A stretch of 39,845 nucleotides of DNA from Saprospiraceae bacterium. Lineage in GTDB: Bacteria; Bacteroidota; Bacteroidia; Chitinophagales; Saprospiraceae. Location of the stretch: positions 870-40,714 of the forward strand of contig JAHDFB010000027.1 of the NCBI GenBank assembly GCA_020628475.1, given 5' to 3'. The position numbers and the translations under genes are program-made. Shown here in pieces: positions 8,728 to 17,616 of this stretch (positions are counted from its first letter, which is position 1; each line of letters opens with the position of its first letter). Below the pieces are notes generated by a model that saw only the letters and a list, made by a program, of their open reading frames with translations, was not told the DNA's origin and searched no databases.

Positions 8728-9480
8728 ATGAAATTTTCATCTTTAAGCCTGTTATTCCTATTCACACTACTATCGTGCTCACTATTCGCACAGAAAAGCG
8801 GTGTCATTAAATATACCCAAGTTGTTAAATTAAACATCGTCTTGGATAGCGAAGATACCCATGGCATGGATTTATCCAGTATGCTACCTGATAGTAGAAC
8901 TACGTACAATGATCTGTATTTCAATCAAAATGAATCCGTTTACGAGGAAGTCGAAGCGGAAATGAATGATGATATCCATGTTGAAAATGAAGACGCTACC
9001 ATACAAATAGAAATTGTTCAAGACGATACCGAAGAAAAACTATACCACCACTATGGAGATAAGATACGTCTGAATCAGACGGGTTTCATGGGAAAGGAAT
9101 TTCTCATTGAAGAAGCAATCGAAAAAGTATTGTGGAAAATCACTGGCGAAAAACTCAAATATTTAGATTACGAATGTATCAAGGCAACCACGACCAATGA
9201 AGAAGGCGAAATCATCGTAGCTTGGTTTGCCCCTCAAATACCACAAAAAATTGGCCCCGACGCTTATGGCCAATTACCTGGAGCCATTTTGATGTTATCC
9301 GTAGGCGAAGATCAACGTGTATTTAAAGCAACAGAAGTAACATTTATGGAGGATGTAGATATCAAAAAGCCAACCAAAGGTAAAAAGGTGACCTCCGAGG
9401 AATATGAAAAGATTGTTGAAGACAAAATGAAAGAAATGGAAATGCAATACGGCAAAGGGAGCATGATTATCCGAGGATAA
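8728..9480 (+). CDS. GLPGLI-family secreted protein
   Basis: 250 residues with a Sec signal ending near SLFAQ (residue 22). The central motif GQLPGAIL (181-188) is the signature of the GLPGLI family, and the surrounding pattern (VLWKITGEKLKYLDYECIKA, then EIIVAWFAPQIP) is also typical of the family. The acidic central part (about 70-105) is rich in Asp and Glu. The biochemical function of this Bacteroidota family is not established, but its genes commonly sit before outer-membrane barrel proteins, as here, 34 bases ahead of the receptor-like gene. Residues 210-240 are Lys/Glu-rich and probably helical. Expression is probably controlled by the divergent two-component system. Confidence 0.88.
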   Translation: MKFSSLSLLFLFTLLSCSLFAQKSGVIKYTQVVKLNIVLDSEDTHGMDLSSMLPDSRTTYNDLYFNQNESVYEEVEAEMNDDIHVENEDATIQIEIVQDDTEEKLYHHYGDKIRLNQTGFMGKEFLIEEAIEKVLWKITGEKLKYLDYECIKATTTNEEGEIIVAWFAPQIPQKIGPDAYGQLPGAILMLSVGEDQRVFKATEVTFMEDVDIKKPTKGKKVTSEEYEKIVEDKMKEMEMQYGKGSMIIRG

Positions 9481-9514
9481 TCCTGATTTAACTCATTTAA
9501 AAAATTTATGACAA

Positions 9515-12235
9515 ATGAAATATTTATTCCTTAGTTTGGGAATGTTCCTTTCTGTATATCTCTCCGCGCAACATCGCGTGGAGGGAACCATTGTAGATCA
9601 AGAAACGCCGCTCATTGGGGCTACGGTCGTAATCATCACTAATCAAGATTCTACGATGGTTGCTTTCGGCGTCAGCAACGATAACGGTGCTTTCAAAGTC
9701 TTTGATGTTCCTTCTGGAGATTACTTAGCTCAGATTAGTTATACGGGTTATTCCAATACATTCATACCTTTTTCCTGTTTGACCGATGAAACCATAGACC
9801 TAGGTCGGGTGGAACTTTCTCCTTCAACAGAAATTCTTCAAGAAGTTAACATCTCCGCGGAACGGATACCGATGGGTATATTAGGTGATACGATTTCTTA
9901 CAATGCTTCTGCTTTTCAAACCAGAGAAGGTGCGACCGTCGAGGATTTACTCAAAAAATTACCGGGTATCGATGTTCAGAGAGATGGCAGTATTAAAGCT
10001 TATGGAGAGGATGTTGATCAGGTTTTGGTGGATGGTAAAGAATTTTTCAATGGCGATCCTACCATGGCTACGAAGAATCTAGAAGCGGAAGCTGTCGATA
10101 AGGTGCAAGTCTTCGACAAGAAATCCGAAGAAGCTGAATTTACGGGAGTCGATGATGGAGAAGAACAGAAAACCATCAATATTGCCTTAAAAGAAGATCA
10201 CAAAAATGGTGGTTTCGGAAGAATAACGGCAGAAGGTGGCACTGAGTCGAGGTACAAGGGAAAAGTAAATTACAATCGGTTTTCTCCTAAAAGTCAAGCC
10301 TCAGTTATAGCGAATGCCAACAATATGAATCAGGAGGTTTTCTCTTTTAATGATTATATCAATTTCATGGGAGGATTAAGTCAAATTCTGCAAGACGGCA
10401 ATATGAATACCCAAGGATTATTCTCCATGAATCAAGAGAATCAACAAGGCATCGATCAGGCAAAGGCCCTCGGCATCAATTTCAATTACTTTCGATCCAA
10501 AAAATTGAATTGGAGTAACAATTACATGCTTATTAATAATCGAAACGATTTACAAGCAGAAAGCAACGCCGATTTCTATGGGCAACAAATCCCATTCACT
10601 TCGATTGACAGCACAGATGCGATTAATCGATTGAGCAATCATCGATTAAATAGTAAATTAGAATATAAAGTAACACCCTTGCAAAAAATTCTTGTTCAGT
10701 TGAATGGAGGTCTCCGATTAAATAATCTGGAACGTTTTTCACAATCCCAATTTCTTCAAAACAATTCCGTGATTAATCAGACCACGAATCAGCTACTAAC
10801 TGATGGTATTCAATGGGAAGGTGTCGCTAAGCTGAATTACATCAAAAAATTTGAAAAGAAAGGCAGAAATCTGCGCTTTAAAAATAGTTATGAGCGTACC
10901 CAAGCGATGGAAGATAATACTCTTAATAATATCTGGAATAGTGATAATACGCAACGTTTACTTCAACAAGAGCAGATTTTTGCCAATCAAATTCAGGCAG
11001 GTCAGTCTTCATTAAAGTATATGGAACCGATCTCTAAAAACGGCTATCTTTCTGCACAAATTTCCAGCTCATTTAACCAACAGGCCCCATATAGAAATTT
11101 CTATGATATCGCCGACAATCTCTCGGTATTGAATGAAGATCTCAGTAGTGATTTTGAACGATCTTGGAATATACATACGGCAGGAATCTTGCTTCAAAGA
11201 AATAAACAAAAGCTGAAGATCTTTGCCGGATTGGATTATAGTTTAACCCAGCTAAGTGCGGGCACCGTAACTTCTGAATCTGCCATAAAAAAGCAGAAGG
11301 CCTATGTTCTTCCTAATTTCAAATACACTCAACGCTTCAAAGGAAGTAGAAAGTTAGAAACAAATTACACGACATCTGTACAAGCACCGAGCTTGAGACA
11401 ACTGATTAGCATTCCAAACAATCTAAACCCAAATATTCTTGAACTTGGAAACAGTGATTTAATACCTGAATATTTGCATAATGTTCGCTTGAATTATTCT
11501 GATTTAAATGAATTTAATTTTTCCAATTTCTTTTCGAGTTTCAATGTTCAATACTCTAATAATAAAATCGTTTATGAACGAGAAATATTGAGCGATCTGA
11601 CAGCGGTCCGTCGTGCTTATCAATCTCCTTCCTTTTTGGCCCTCAACGCTTATCTTAGCTACGGAAGTCCAATTAGAAAATTAAAAATCAAATACGATGT
11701 TTCCTTAAATCTTCAAAGCCAATGGTATCAAACGCGATTGAATCAAGAAGAAAATGCCGTTCAATCCAATAGTGCAAATCTTGATGTGCGTGTTGAAAAC
11801 AGGAATAAAGATCAGTGGGACCTTGCACTCGGTTTCCAATCGAATTTTCAATACTTTAACAACAGTATAGATCAAGCACTGAATCAGACTTTTGTTACGA
11901 ACTCCTACTATTTGGATGCTTTGTATTCGTATAAAGACCAGTGGGAATTAGGATTCACTTACGATATGCAGAATGTTCTCGGAAGAACTTTGGGCGAGCC
12001 AGAAGGCGAAAGCCTATTATTACACCTTATGCATCTGGAAGTAAAGCGCATTCTATTTAAAAACAAAATTACGCTTAGTGCTAGGGTACACGATCTATTA
12101 AATCAAAACACGGGTATATTTCGATCTGGTGATGCCAATGCGCTGCGATATAGCCGATACAATACCTTGGGCAGATATATGACCTTAGGAGTTAGCTATA
12201 AAATTGGCAATCGAAAAGAAAATTCTATATTTTAA
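9515..12235 (+). CDS. Outer-membrane beta-barrel protein, TonB-receptor-like with carboxypeptidase-regulatory domain
   Basis: 906 residues. A signal peptide ending at LSAQ is followed by a CarboxypepD_reg-like beta-sandwich (about 20-105: RVEGTIVDQETPLIGATV, DNGAFKVFDVPSGDYLAQISYTGY). A plug-like domain follows (about 125-225: GATVEDLLKKLPGIDVQRDG, QVLVDGKEFFNGDP), and the rest is a beta-barrel rich in Asn, Gln and aromatic residues. This is the OMP_b-brl_3 type of barrel. No clear N-terminal TonB box is visible, so TonB dependence is uncertain. Substrate unknown. Genes of this kind typically follow a GLPGLI gene, and the pair forms a unit here. Transcription ends at the hairpin 12244-12276. 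Confidence 0.9.
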   Translation: MKYLFLSLGMFLSVYLSAQHRVEGTIVDQETPLIGATVVIITNQDSTMVAFGVSNDNGAFKVFDVPSGDYLAQISYTGYSNTFIPFSCLTDETIDLGRVELSPSTEILQEVNISAERIPMGILGDTISYNASAFQTREGATVEDLLKKLPGIDVQRDGSIKAYGEDVDQVLVDGKEFFNGDPTMATKNLEAEAVDKVQVFDKKSEEAEFTGVDDGEEQKTINIALKEDHKNGGFGRITAEGGTESRYKGKVNYNRFSPKSQASVIANANNMNQEVFSFNDYINFMGGLSQILQDGNMNTQGLFSMNQENQQGIDQAKALGINFNYFRSKKLNWSNNYMLINNRNDLQAESNADFYGQQIPFTSIDSTDAINRLSNHRLNSKLEYKVTPLQKILVQLNGGLRLNNLERFSQSQFLQNNSVINQTTNQLLTDGIQWEGVAKLNYIKKFEKKGRNLRFKNSYERTQAMEDNTLNNIWNSDNTQRLLQQEQIFANQIQAGQSSLKYMEPISKNGYLSAQISSSFNQQAPYRNFYDIADNLSVLNEDLSSDFERSWNIHTAGILLQRNKQKLKIFAGLDYSLTQLSAGTVTSESAIKKQKAYVLPNFKYTQRFKGSRKLETNYTTSVQAPSLRQLISIPNNLNPNILELGNSDLIPEYLHNVRLNYSDLNEFNFSNFFSSFNVQYSNNKIVYEREILSDLTAVRRAYQSPSFLALNAYLSYGSPIRKLKIKYDVSLNLQSQWYQTRLNQEENAVQSNSANLDVRVENRNKDQWDLALGFQSNFQYFNNSIDQALNQTFVTNSYYLDALYSYKDQWELGFTYDMQNVLGRTLGEPEGESLLLHLMHLEVKRILFKNKITLSARVHDLLNQNTGIFRSGDANALRYSRYNTLGRYMTLGVSYKIGNRKENSIF

Positions 12236-12243
12236 ATTTGTAA

Positions 12244-12276
12244 GAAGGCTAAGCAATAGAACCTTGCTTAGTCTTC
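12244..12276. terminator. Bidirectional terminator between convergent genes
   Basis: A 13-bp stem (12244-12256 with 12264-12276, one G-U pair) closes a 7-base loop. It is flanked by AAATTTG on the left and CAAATTTT on the right, so it can end transcripts from both sides. The stop codon of the minus-strand gene (12268-12270) lies in the right arm. Confidence 0.75.
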
Positions 12277-13038
12277 AAATTTTATACTCACATTACCATC
12301 AATCGCACTATTATACGGTAATATTTCGGTACTCATTTTATCAGCAGGAACACCATACGTTTCTAATAAATCTCTACATGCCGCCATTCTATTTTCAGCC
12401 AGCTTTCTATTCGATGCATCACCTTGCGTCATGAAACTATTAATAATGAGTTGTTTATCACTATTCTGTTTATGTTCTTTAGAAATATCACTCAACAAAT
12501 CGATCAGTGCAGGCGTCAATCGTGAAGTAAATCCTTGAAACTTTAGAATATATAAACCATCTTCTACTGTTTTGTCCAATTCTTTGCGCACGATCAAGGC
12601 TTCTTTATCTTCTTCGTCCACCTTATTGATAACCGTAGTTTTGAAGGCTATTTCTTCTTCCTGTTCTTGTGATGTTTGATCCGTAGCGGTTTCTTCAAAC
12701 ACATCCACATGTTCTTTAATTTCAAAATCTACGATTTCTACATCATCAATCGTTGTTGTATTCTGAGGACTGTTGTAAACAGGTAATTCGGTAGGCGCTG
12801 GTTTCGTGTAAGGGCCCAAAGCGATCGGCATAGGTTGATCCTTATCAAATGCTACCCCATTCATTACTTCTGGAGCTGCACGAATAAATTCTGTAATGTC
12901 CCCTTCTGGTGAAAGGTATACCACGTAAGGATATCCTTTAAAGAGAATGTAAGCTTTTGTCTGAGTTTCAGTCTGCCCAAATAAGGAAACAGACAAAAAA
13001 CACATCATGGCAATCGTTATTATCTTCGATGATTTCAT
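12268..13038 (-). CDS. Secreted protein with OmpA-like C-terminal region
   Basis: 256 residues with a signal ending at LFGQ (residue 22). Residues 25-80 form a small unrecognised domain (AYILFKGYPYVVYLSPEGDITEF). About 95-150 is an acidic, probably disordered linker (ETATDQTSQEQEEEIAF). About 155-256 resembles an OmpA-like peptidoglycan-binding domain: LTPALIDLLSDISKE, KQLIINSFMTQGDASNRKLAENRMAACRDLLETYGVPADKM, where RKLAENR corresponds to the N..LS..RA helix of OmpA. The canonical Asp and Arg contacts for diaminopimelate are only partly kept, so binding to peptidoglycan is not certain. A promoter-like box and a short ORF lie upstream. Confidence 0.7.
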   Translation of the reverse strand: MKSSKIITIAMMCFLSVSLFGQTETQTKAYILFKGYPYVVYLSPEGDITEFIRAAPEVMNGVAFDKDQPMPIALGPYTKPAPTELPVYNSPQNTTTIDDVEIVDFEIKEHVDVFEETATDQTSQEQEEEIAFKTTVINKVDEEDKEALIVRKELDKTVEDGLYILKFQGFTSRLTPALIDLLSDISKEHKQNSDKQLIINSFMTQGDASNRKLAENRMAACRDLLETYGVPADKMSTEILPYNSAIDGNVSIKFED

Positions 13039-13052
13039 ATTTGTATACTATT

Positions 13053-13148
13053 CTATAGCTTAGACAACAACTGGGCCAAAAAGGTCTCAATAAAAGTCAC
13101 ATTTTGGTAATTATGCCATCTAATTGACAGTAATAATGTAAAAATCAT
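13053..13148 (-). CDS. Possible small membrane-protein ORF upstream of the OmpA-like gene
   Basis: From an ATG at 13146-13148 this encodes 31 residues (MIFTLLLSIRWHN through FLAQLLSKL). The same frame is open upstream to an ATT at 13182-13184, which would give 43 residues beginning KWIIGLIAIIC with a full-length transmembrane helix. It stops 14 bases before the OmpA-like start. A TATATTTG box (13191-13198) just precedes the ATT, so an ATT start would be almost leaderless. AT-rich DNA can give such frames by chance and I know no homologue, so this is tentative. Confidence 0.25.
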   Translation of the reverse strand: MIFTLLLSIRWHNYQNVTFIETFLAQLLSKL

Positions 13149-13190
13149 GCAGATTATTGCTATAAGGCCTATAATCCACTTAATTTAATA

Positions 13191-13198
13191 CAAATATA
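13191..13198 (-). promoter_or_regulatory. Putative -7 box upstream of the small ORF and OmpA-like gene
   Basis: Minus-strand TATATTTG matches TAnnTTTG. No clear TTTG lies 17-20 bases upstream; TTTC is the nearest. The transcript would start near 13185, giving about 147 bases before the OmpA-like ATG. Confidence 0.4.
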
Positions 13199-13228
13199 CA
13201 TTAGAAAAAGTTCGAAATCCAGTGTTGC

Positions 13229-14161
13229 CTAATCCACTAAACCGCGTCCCTCTTTGAGAATCTTATTATCCGCTTGTAATTTCTTTAATAACTTATCCAG
13301 GATACCGTTGACAAATTCCTTGGATTTAGGCGTTGAATAGATTTTAGAAATTTCGACGTATTCGTTTAGAGATACTTTGACTGGAATCGTCTTAAAGTTC
13401 ATAAATTCAATCAATGCCATTTTAATTAATATCATATCTATTATGGCCAGTCGTTCATGATCCCAATTCTCTAAGACTGGTTTGATATAATCAAGTAATT
13501 CATCATCTTCCTCGCAAGTCAATTCAAGCAAGGTTTTACCGAAATCATCTACAATTTCTGGATCCGGTAAGTGTTCTTCGAAAATATTCAGATCGGTGGG
13601 TAAGGCCTTAAGAGTCTTCTTAACCGTTCCTATAACTAAGCTTTTATCATCAATCCAATTAATATAGGACTCTTCCAGAACGTCATTGAAATATTCATTT
13701 TTTCGACAGAATCTAAATAGCTCCAATAACAGATTCAGATGATTTTCCAGTGTGTCTTCGCTCTTAATATATTCTGTGTAAGCATCTTCTTTAGAAAAGT
13801 CCGCATATACTTTACGCACAAAATCTGCGGTCACGGCATTTTGAAAATAAAGCTTTTCGGCTTTCTTCGACATGTAAGCCGACTTATCAACATACGTTAT
13901 AATCGGATTTTCATACAATTTCGCCGTAAATATTTTATCAATATCACTGGGAATGTATTTCTTTTTTCGATTCTCTTCGTCCTCTGTAGAAACCCTACAT
14001 ATCTTGGTAAAGGCATACATGGTTAGCATGTATAGATCATAAGTGGCTTGCACGGATGAGTTGTATGCTGCAACGGCTGATTTGAGATTCAAACTCTCAT
14101 CTCTGCCCATAGCATAAAGCATCTTCATGACTTTAATTCGTACACCTCTTCTACTTAACAT
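13229..14161 (-). CDS. nusB: Transcription antitermination factor NusB
   Basis: 310 residues, about twice the E. coli length, as is usual for Bacteroidota NusB, which carries an extra N-terminal helical region. The start MLSRRGVRIKVMKMLYAM has the Arg-rich helix of NusB. The C-terminal part (about 200-300) shows the signature VLENWDHERLAIIDMILIKMALIEFM, then IPVKVSLNEYVEISKIYSTPKSKEFVNGILDKLLKKL, the RNA-binding all-helical fold. NusB acts with NusE/S10 on boxA of rRNA operons. It is 119 bases behind the DoxX-type gene on the same strand; the two may be one operon or separated by the hairpin at 14263-14280. Confidence 0.95.
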   Translation of the reverse strand: MLSRRGVRIKVMKMLYAMGRDESLNLKSAVAAYNSSVQATYDLYMLTMYAFTKICRVSTEDEENRKKKYIPSDIDKIFTAKLYENPIITYVDKSAYMSKKAEKLYFQNAVTADFVRKVYADFSKEDAYTEYIKSEDTLENHLNLLLELFRFCRKNEYFNDVLEESYINWIDDKSLVIGTVKKTLKALPTDLNIFEEHLPDPEIVDDFGKTLLELTCEEDDELLDYIKPVLENWDHERLAIIDMILIKMALIEFMNFKTIPVKVSLNEYVEISKIYSTPKSKEFVNGILDKLLKKLQADNKILKEGRGLVD

Positions 14162-14262
14162 TATTTCAAATTATACTTTTCTTTAATACAAAGAAAAAAT
14201 AAACTACGACAATAACTAATTATTCCGTGAACTTTTTTGTTAAAAAACGAAATATGTGCAAC

Positions 14263-14280
14263 ATAGCTTCTACAAGCTAT
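14263..14280 (-). terminator. Hairpin directly after the DoxX-type stop codon
   Basis: A perfect 7-bp stem ATAGCTT/AAGCTAT with a 4-base loop starts immediately after the stop codon on the minus strand. There is no U-run directly behind it; the nearest T-rich stretch is about 15 bases on. It may be a weak terminator or an mRNA 3' structure. Confidence 0.35.
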
Positions 14281-15711
14281 TTATATCTCTGAGAATGCCG
14301 GCAATTTCTTAATGTGATATTTTTCTAAGATTTTCGCACCATCCATGACCATAACACCCGGATTGGATCGAATAATCGTTTTCATCAATATATCATCACC
14401 CGTTAAAATGGTTGCTTCCAATCCTACATCTTTGGTAAAATCCTGAATCTCTGGTACAGATGCACCGGCACACAGAAAATAAATAGCATATCCCGCCTTC
14501 TTGGCTTCATTGACAAAAGGAACCAACTTGTTTGTGTAAGATTCAGCATATGCTGATTCCGCTTTAAAATCGGTGAGTTCAATATCTTTATTGACAAAAC
14601 TGGTCATTTCTTCTCCAGAACTTTCGTCAATATGTACAATCGTGTCTATCACGGTTTCCGTTTTAGAGCTAGAGGTTCCCTTCAATTTATAAGCCACGAT
14701 TACTAAGGCTTTTCCTTCATTATCCATGACTTCATACGTTGCCTCATTTCCGTCAATATCACTGAGATCAAATTCGCTGATTTTAGAAGGTTTTAAGGTT
14801 GGTTCCGTTCTGATTTGCTCTACAACGGACCACTCATCTGAATAGGTACTATACTCCGACGTTTTAATTTCCATCTTTTTGTTCGGATCCTTTTTATTTT
14901 CCATTAAGAATCCAATGACTTGAACTTGGGCTTGCGCATCTTCCTCAATCTGCCGTTGTTTTTTAATATCAACTTCTTTTGCGAAAGGTCTGAAATCGAT
15001 ATGTGGAATATCCCAAACATAATTGCTAAAGCAATAAATAGAAGTAGCTATAGTCGCGATGGCCGTAATAATAAATGATCCTTTTTTACCGACCAAACGA
15101 TGCATTTTCTTTGTGAAAAACAAAAACAAAAAGCCCGGTATCAACAAAAAGACGTCCTTTAGAAAGGATACTTTGGGCTCCAATTTTAGAAAATCTCCAA
15201 AACAACCACAATCCGTCACCTTCATATTGGTCTCTACATATGGCCCCCACGAAGAGAAATTAAAGAAAGTTGCTCCCTCTCCCACATAGCCTGTCAAAAA
15301 AGTAAAGCCCGTCATAAAGGTGAAAGCAACCACCAAGATGAAGTAAGACCAAGCCGAAAACTTCCGATATATTCCCAATAAGATAAGTAGGCCCAATACA
15401 ATTTCAAAAACGATCATCCCCACAGAAAATGCGACCGCATAATTGTTTAAATAAGGGAATAAAGGAGCTAAAAAAGAACACCAAGATGCTTCAAAAGCAC
15501 CTTCAAATTCTCCAAAGTATTGCTCTATTTTGTAAGCGGTTCCTAGAGGATCTATAGCCTTTACAGCCCCTGAAAACAGAAATAACATTCCTACAAAAGA
15601 CTGAACATAACTCATCCATGCAGACTCATGTTTTTTCAATATAAATACAACCACCAACGTGAAAGCCAGAGCAAATGCTCCTATCATTAATAACATTGTT
15701 GTTAATGTCAT
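14281..15711 (-). CDS. DoxX/MauE-like membrane protein with thioredoxin-like C-terminus (BT_3928-like)
   Basis: 476 residues. About six membrane helices fill residues 1-230, including LFLFSGAVKAIDPLGTAYKIEQYF, typical of DoxX, and DCGCFGDFLKL (167-177), the cysteine motif shared with MauE-type redox membrane proteins. The C-terminal half is soluble, and about 300-476 has thioredoxin-fold features (ALVIVAYKL, GYAIYFLCAGA, NPGVMVMDGAKILEKYHIKKLP). The active CxxC is replaced by CAGA, so the redox centre would be the CGC of the membrane part. Neighbouring DUF1599 and nusB match the context of the Bacteroidota BT_3928-type family. Function is not established; a role in envelope thiol chemistry is inference. 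Confidence 0.82.
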   Translation of the reverse strand: MTLTTMLLMIGAFALAFTLVVVFILKKHESAWMSYVQSFVGMLFLFSGAVKAIDPLGTAYKIEQYFGEFEGAFEASWCSFLAPLFPYLNNYAVAFSVGMIVFEIVLGLLILLGIYRKFSAWSYFILVVAFTFMTGFTFLTGYVGEGATFFNFSSWGPYVETNMKVTDCGCFGDFLKLEPKVSFLKDVFLLIPGFLFLFFTKKMHRLVGKKGSFIITAIATIATSIYCFSNYVWDIPHIDFRPFAKEVDIKKQRQIEEDAQAQVQVIGFLMENKKDPNKKMEIKTSEYSTYSDEWSVVEQIRTEPTLKPSKISEFDLSDIDGNEATYEVMDNEGKALVIVAYKLKGTSSSKTETVIDTIVHIDESSGEEMTSFVNKDIELTDFKAESAYAESYTNKLVPFVNEAKKAGYAIYFLCAGASVPEIQDFTKDVGLEATILTGDDILMKTIIRSNPGVMVMDGAKILEKYHIKKLPAFSEI

Positions 15712-15747
15712 CTCTTTATTTTTTGTGAGGATTTACCCCCGTTTTAC

Positions 15748-16299
15748 TCATACTTCGTTCTCGCTCATTTTTATCAGGCAGAACAATGCATAATTAATAA
15801 TATCCATGTAGTTCGAATCAAGCCCTTCCGATACGATGGTTTTTCCATCGTTTTCTTCAATCTGTTTGATCCGTAATAATTTCATTAATATAAGGTCGGT
15901 CATTGAGCTTATCCGCATATCGCGCCATGCTTCACCATAATCATGATTTTTGGCCAACATCAAGCTTCGAACAATATCCGCAAAATGCTCATAATGTCTT
16001 TTGGCATCATCAAAGGATAACTCGACATCCAAACTATCCGAGACTGGATGTTCTAATTGAATAAGTGCCATCAACCCGTAGTTTACCATCGCTCTGAAGG
16101 CATCATCAGCAGGCTCGTCGACCTTCGAATCACCTTTTTCATCGATACTCCGTATGCGGGATGCTTTAATATAAATTTGATCCGTAAGAGAACTGGGTCT
16201 TAAAATACGCCAAGAAGTGCCATAATCCTTGGTTTTCTTCAAGAATAGTTCTTTGCACATAGCGATCTGATCGTCGTACTGTTTTTCAGTCTTACTCAA
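15748..16299 (-). CDS. DUF1599 protein (nucleotide modification associated domain 1), internally duplicated
   Basis: 183 residues made of two similar halves. The first has LFLKKTKDYGTSWRILRPSSLTDQIYIKASRIRSIDE, the second LMLAKNHDYGEAWRDMRISSMTDLILMKLLRIKQIEE. Each contains a K..DYG..WR core followed by SS.TD and a Lys/Arg-rich helix. This is the DUF1599 family, renamed nucleotide modification associated domain 1 after its occurrence with DNA-modifying phage enzymes. In Bacteroidota it is a chromosomal core gene near DoxX, folP or tpiA. No phage genes are near. Its function here is unknown. It precedes the DoxX gene by 36 bases on the same strand. Confidence 0.85.
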   Translation of the reverse strand: MSKTEKQYDDQIAMCKELFLKKTKDYGTSWRILRPSSLTDQIYIKASRIRSIDEKGDSKVDEPADDAFRAMVNYGLMALIQLEHPVSDSLDVELSFDDAKRHYEHFADIVRSLMLAKNHDYGEAWRDMRISSMTDLILMKLLRIKQIEENDGKTIVSEGLDSNYMDIINYALFCLIKMSENEV

Positions 16300-16440
16300 T
16301 ATTCAATATTTATCGCGAATATAGTTGAATGGTGCAAATTTCAGTATATCAAATGGTAATATTTGTTAATAAGTGTCAAATTATTGAAAAACCTTTATTA
16401 TGAATGTAAGAGAAGATTGTTTTTCTTGACTTGCACCATA

Positions 16441-17616
16441 CTAAAATTGATCTAAATCCTCTTGCCAATCAATGCTAGAATCGTTCAAAATATCAAATAA
16501 CATCTGATTCAAATCGCTATCGAAGTTGGATGAATTGGACTTGGAATTAAAAATTATTACAATATTAAATCCTTCATAAGTGGCATTGAGCCAAGATCGT
16601 GTAGCCGGTAGTGCTCCAGTAGTCCACCAATATCCCTGTTCATTCCAAAAACCAATACCTCGCCCCCAATTGGGAGACAGAGGCCCATTTCCACGTAAAA
16701 GCTCTATACTAGATGCCGATAAAACATCTGTTCTCTTCTCTAGTTTATCCAATGCACAAACGGCTCTTAATAAATCCGGTGCTGATATTACCACACCGGC
16801 ATCACCATCCCTCCTAGAGGCAATACTATAGACATATTGCTCTTCGCCATCTTGTCCATAATATTCGACCTCATTCGCTTGTCGATCATCTTGACGAAAT
16901 TGCGTGTAATGTAGGGTGGATATTTCAGCTTGTTCAAACAAGCTTTTACAATATTCCGAGAAAATAGTTCCGCTGACTTTCTCAACGATTCGTGCCAACA
17001 ACCAATAGCCGGTGTTCGAATACACATAAGTATCTTCTATTGGATAAGTGAGATCCCATTCTTTCAACAAATATTCTAAAAATTGATCCTCATTGTATTC
17101 CGGAAAATAATCGATTGGATCGCCTCCTGTAGCAACACCCCAGCCACCAAATGAATTGTGCAAAAGGTGATCAATGGTTATTTGTTCTTCTTGATCTGTT
17201 AAGGTGGCTGTTCCAAATTGATCACCTAAAATTCCTTCAGGGCCAAATACCCGATCATCCAATTGAAGTTGCCCTTCCTCCACGAGTTTCAGTATACAGA
17301 CACCCGTGAACATCTTGCTAATACTAGCAACTCTAAACACGCTATTAATCTGAACAGGCTGTTTAGATAAGGTATCTGCCATTCCGTATCCTTTGGTATA
17401 AATCATTTGCTCTTGCTTACTGATAGCAATTGAAGCTCCAGGTATGTTATATAAAGACATAAACGATTCAACCCGTTCATCTACCTTGATGATATCCTGC
17501 TGTATGACTGGATCAGGATCATTATGATTTGGATCTTCTGGGTCCATGGAATTCGTACATGCAAAATGCAATAAAACAATGAACAAGAAACAGGTATTTA
17601 TAGTAGAAAACTTCAT
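16441..17616 (-). CDS. Beta-lactamase-class-C-like serine hydrolase lipoprotein
   Basis: 391 residues with a lipoprotein signal (lipobox HFAC, Cys20) and a Pro/Asp/Asn linker. The beta-lactamase/transpeptidase-like fold starts near residue 45. The catalytic tetrad SISK (Ser98, Lys101) lies in FRVASISKMFTGVCILKL, and the second motif YSN is in VYSNTGYWLLARIVE. The third motif is TTGALPATRS, where HTG or KTG is usual, so the first residue is Thr. Such proteins are usually D-aminopeptidases, esterases or penicillin-binding relatives rather than true beta-lactamases. It faces the periplasm or the cell surface. It is transcribed away from the esterase at 17834. Confidence 0.88.
   Translation of the reverse strand: MKFSTINTCFLFIVLLHFACTNSMDPEDPNHNDPDPVIQQDIIKVDERVESFMSLYNIPGASIAISKQEQMIYTKGYGMADTLSKQPVQINSVFRVASISKMFTGVCILKLVEEGQLQLDDRVFGPEGILGDQFGTATLTDQEEQITIDHLLHNSFGGWGVATGGDPIDYFPEYNEDQFLEYLLKEWDLTYPIEDTYVYSNTGYWLLARIVEKVSGTIFSEYCKSLFEQAEISTLHYTQFRQDDRQANEVEYYGQDGEEQYVYSIASRRDGDAGVVISAPDLLRAVCALDKLEKRTDVLSASSIELLRGNGPLSPNWGRGIGFWNEQGYWWTTGALPATRSWLNATYEGFNIVIIFNSKSNSSNFDSDLNQMLFDILNDSSIDWQEDLDQF

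Noticed and set aside
13209-13221. GTTCGAAATCC resembles a tRNA T-loop
   Set aside because: No acceptor stem, anticodon arm or D arm can be built around it, and it overlaps the nusB upstream/end region.
16441-17616. True class C beta-lactamase
   Set aside because: The third motif is TTG, the protein is a lipoprotein with a long linker, and the overall motifs fit the broad esterase/peptidase group better than AmpC.
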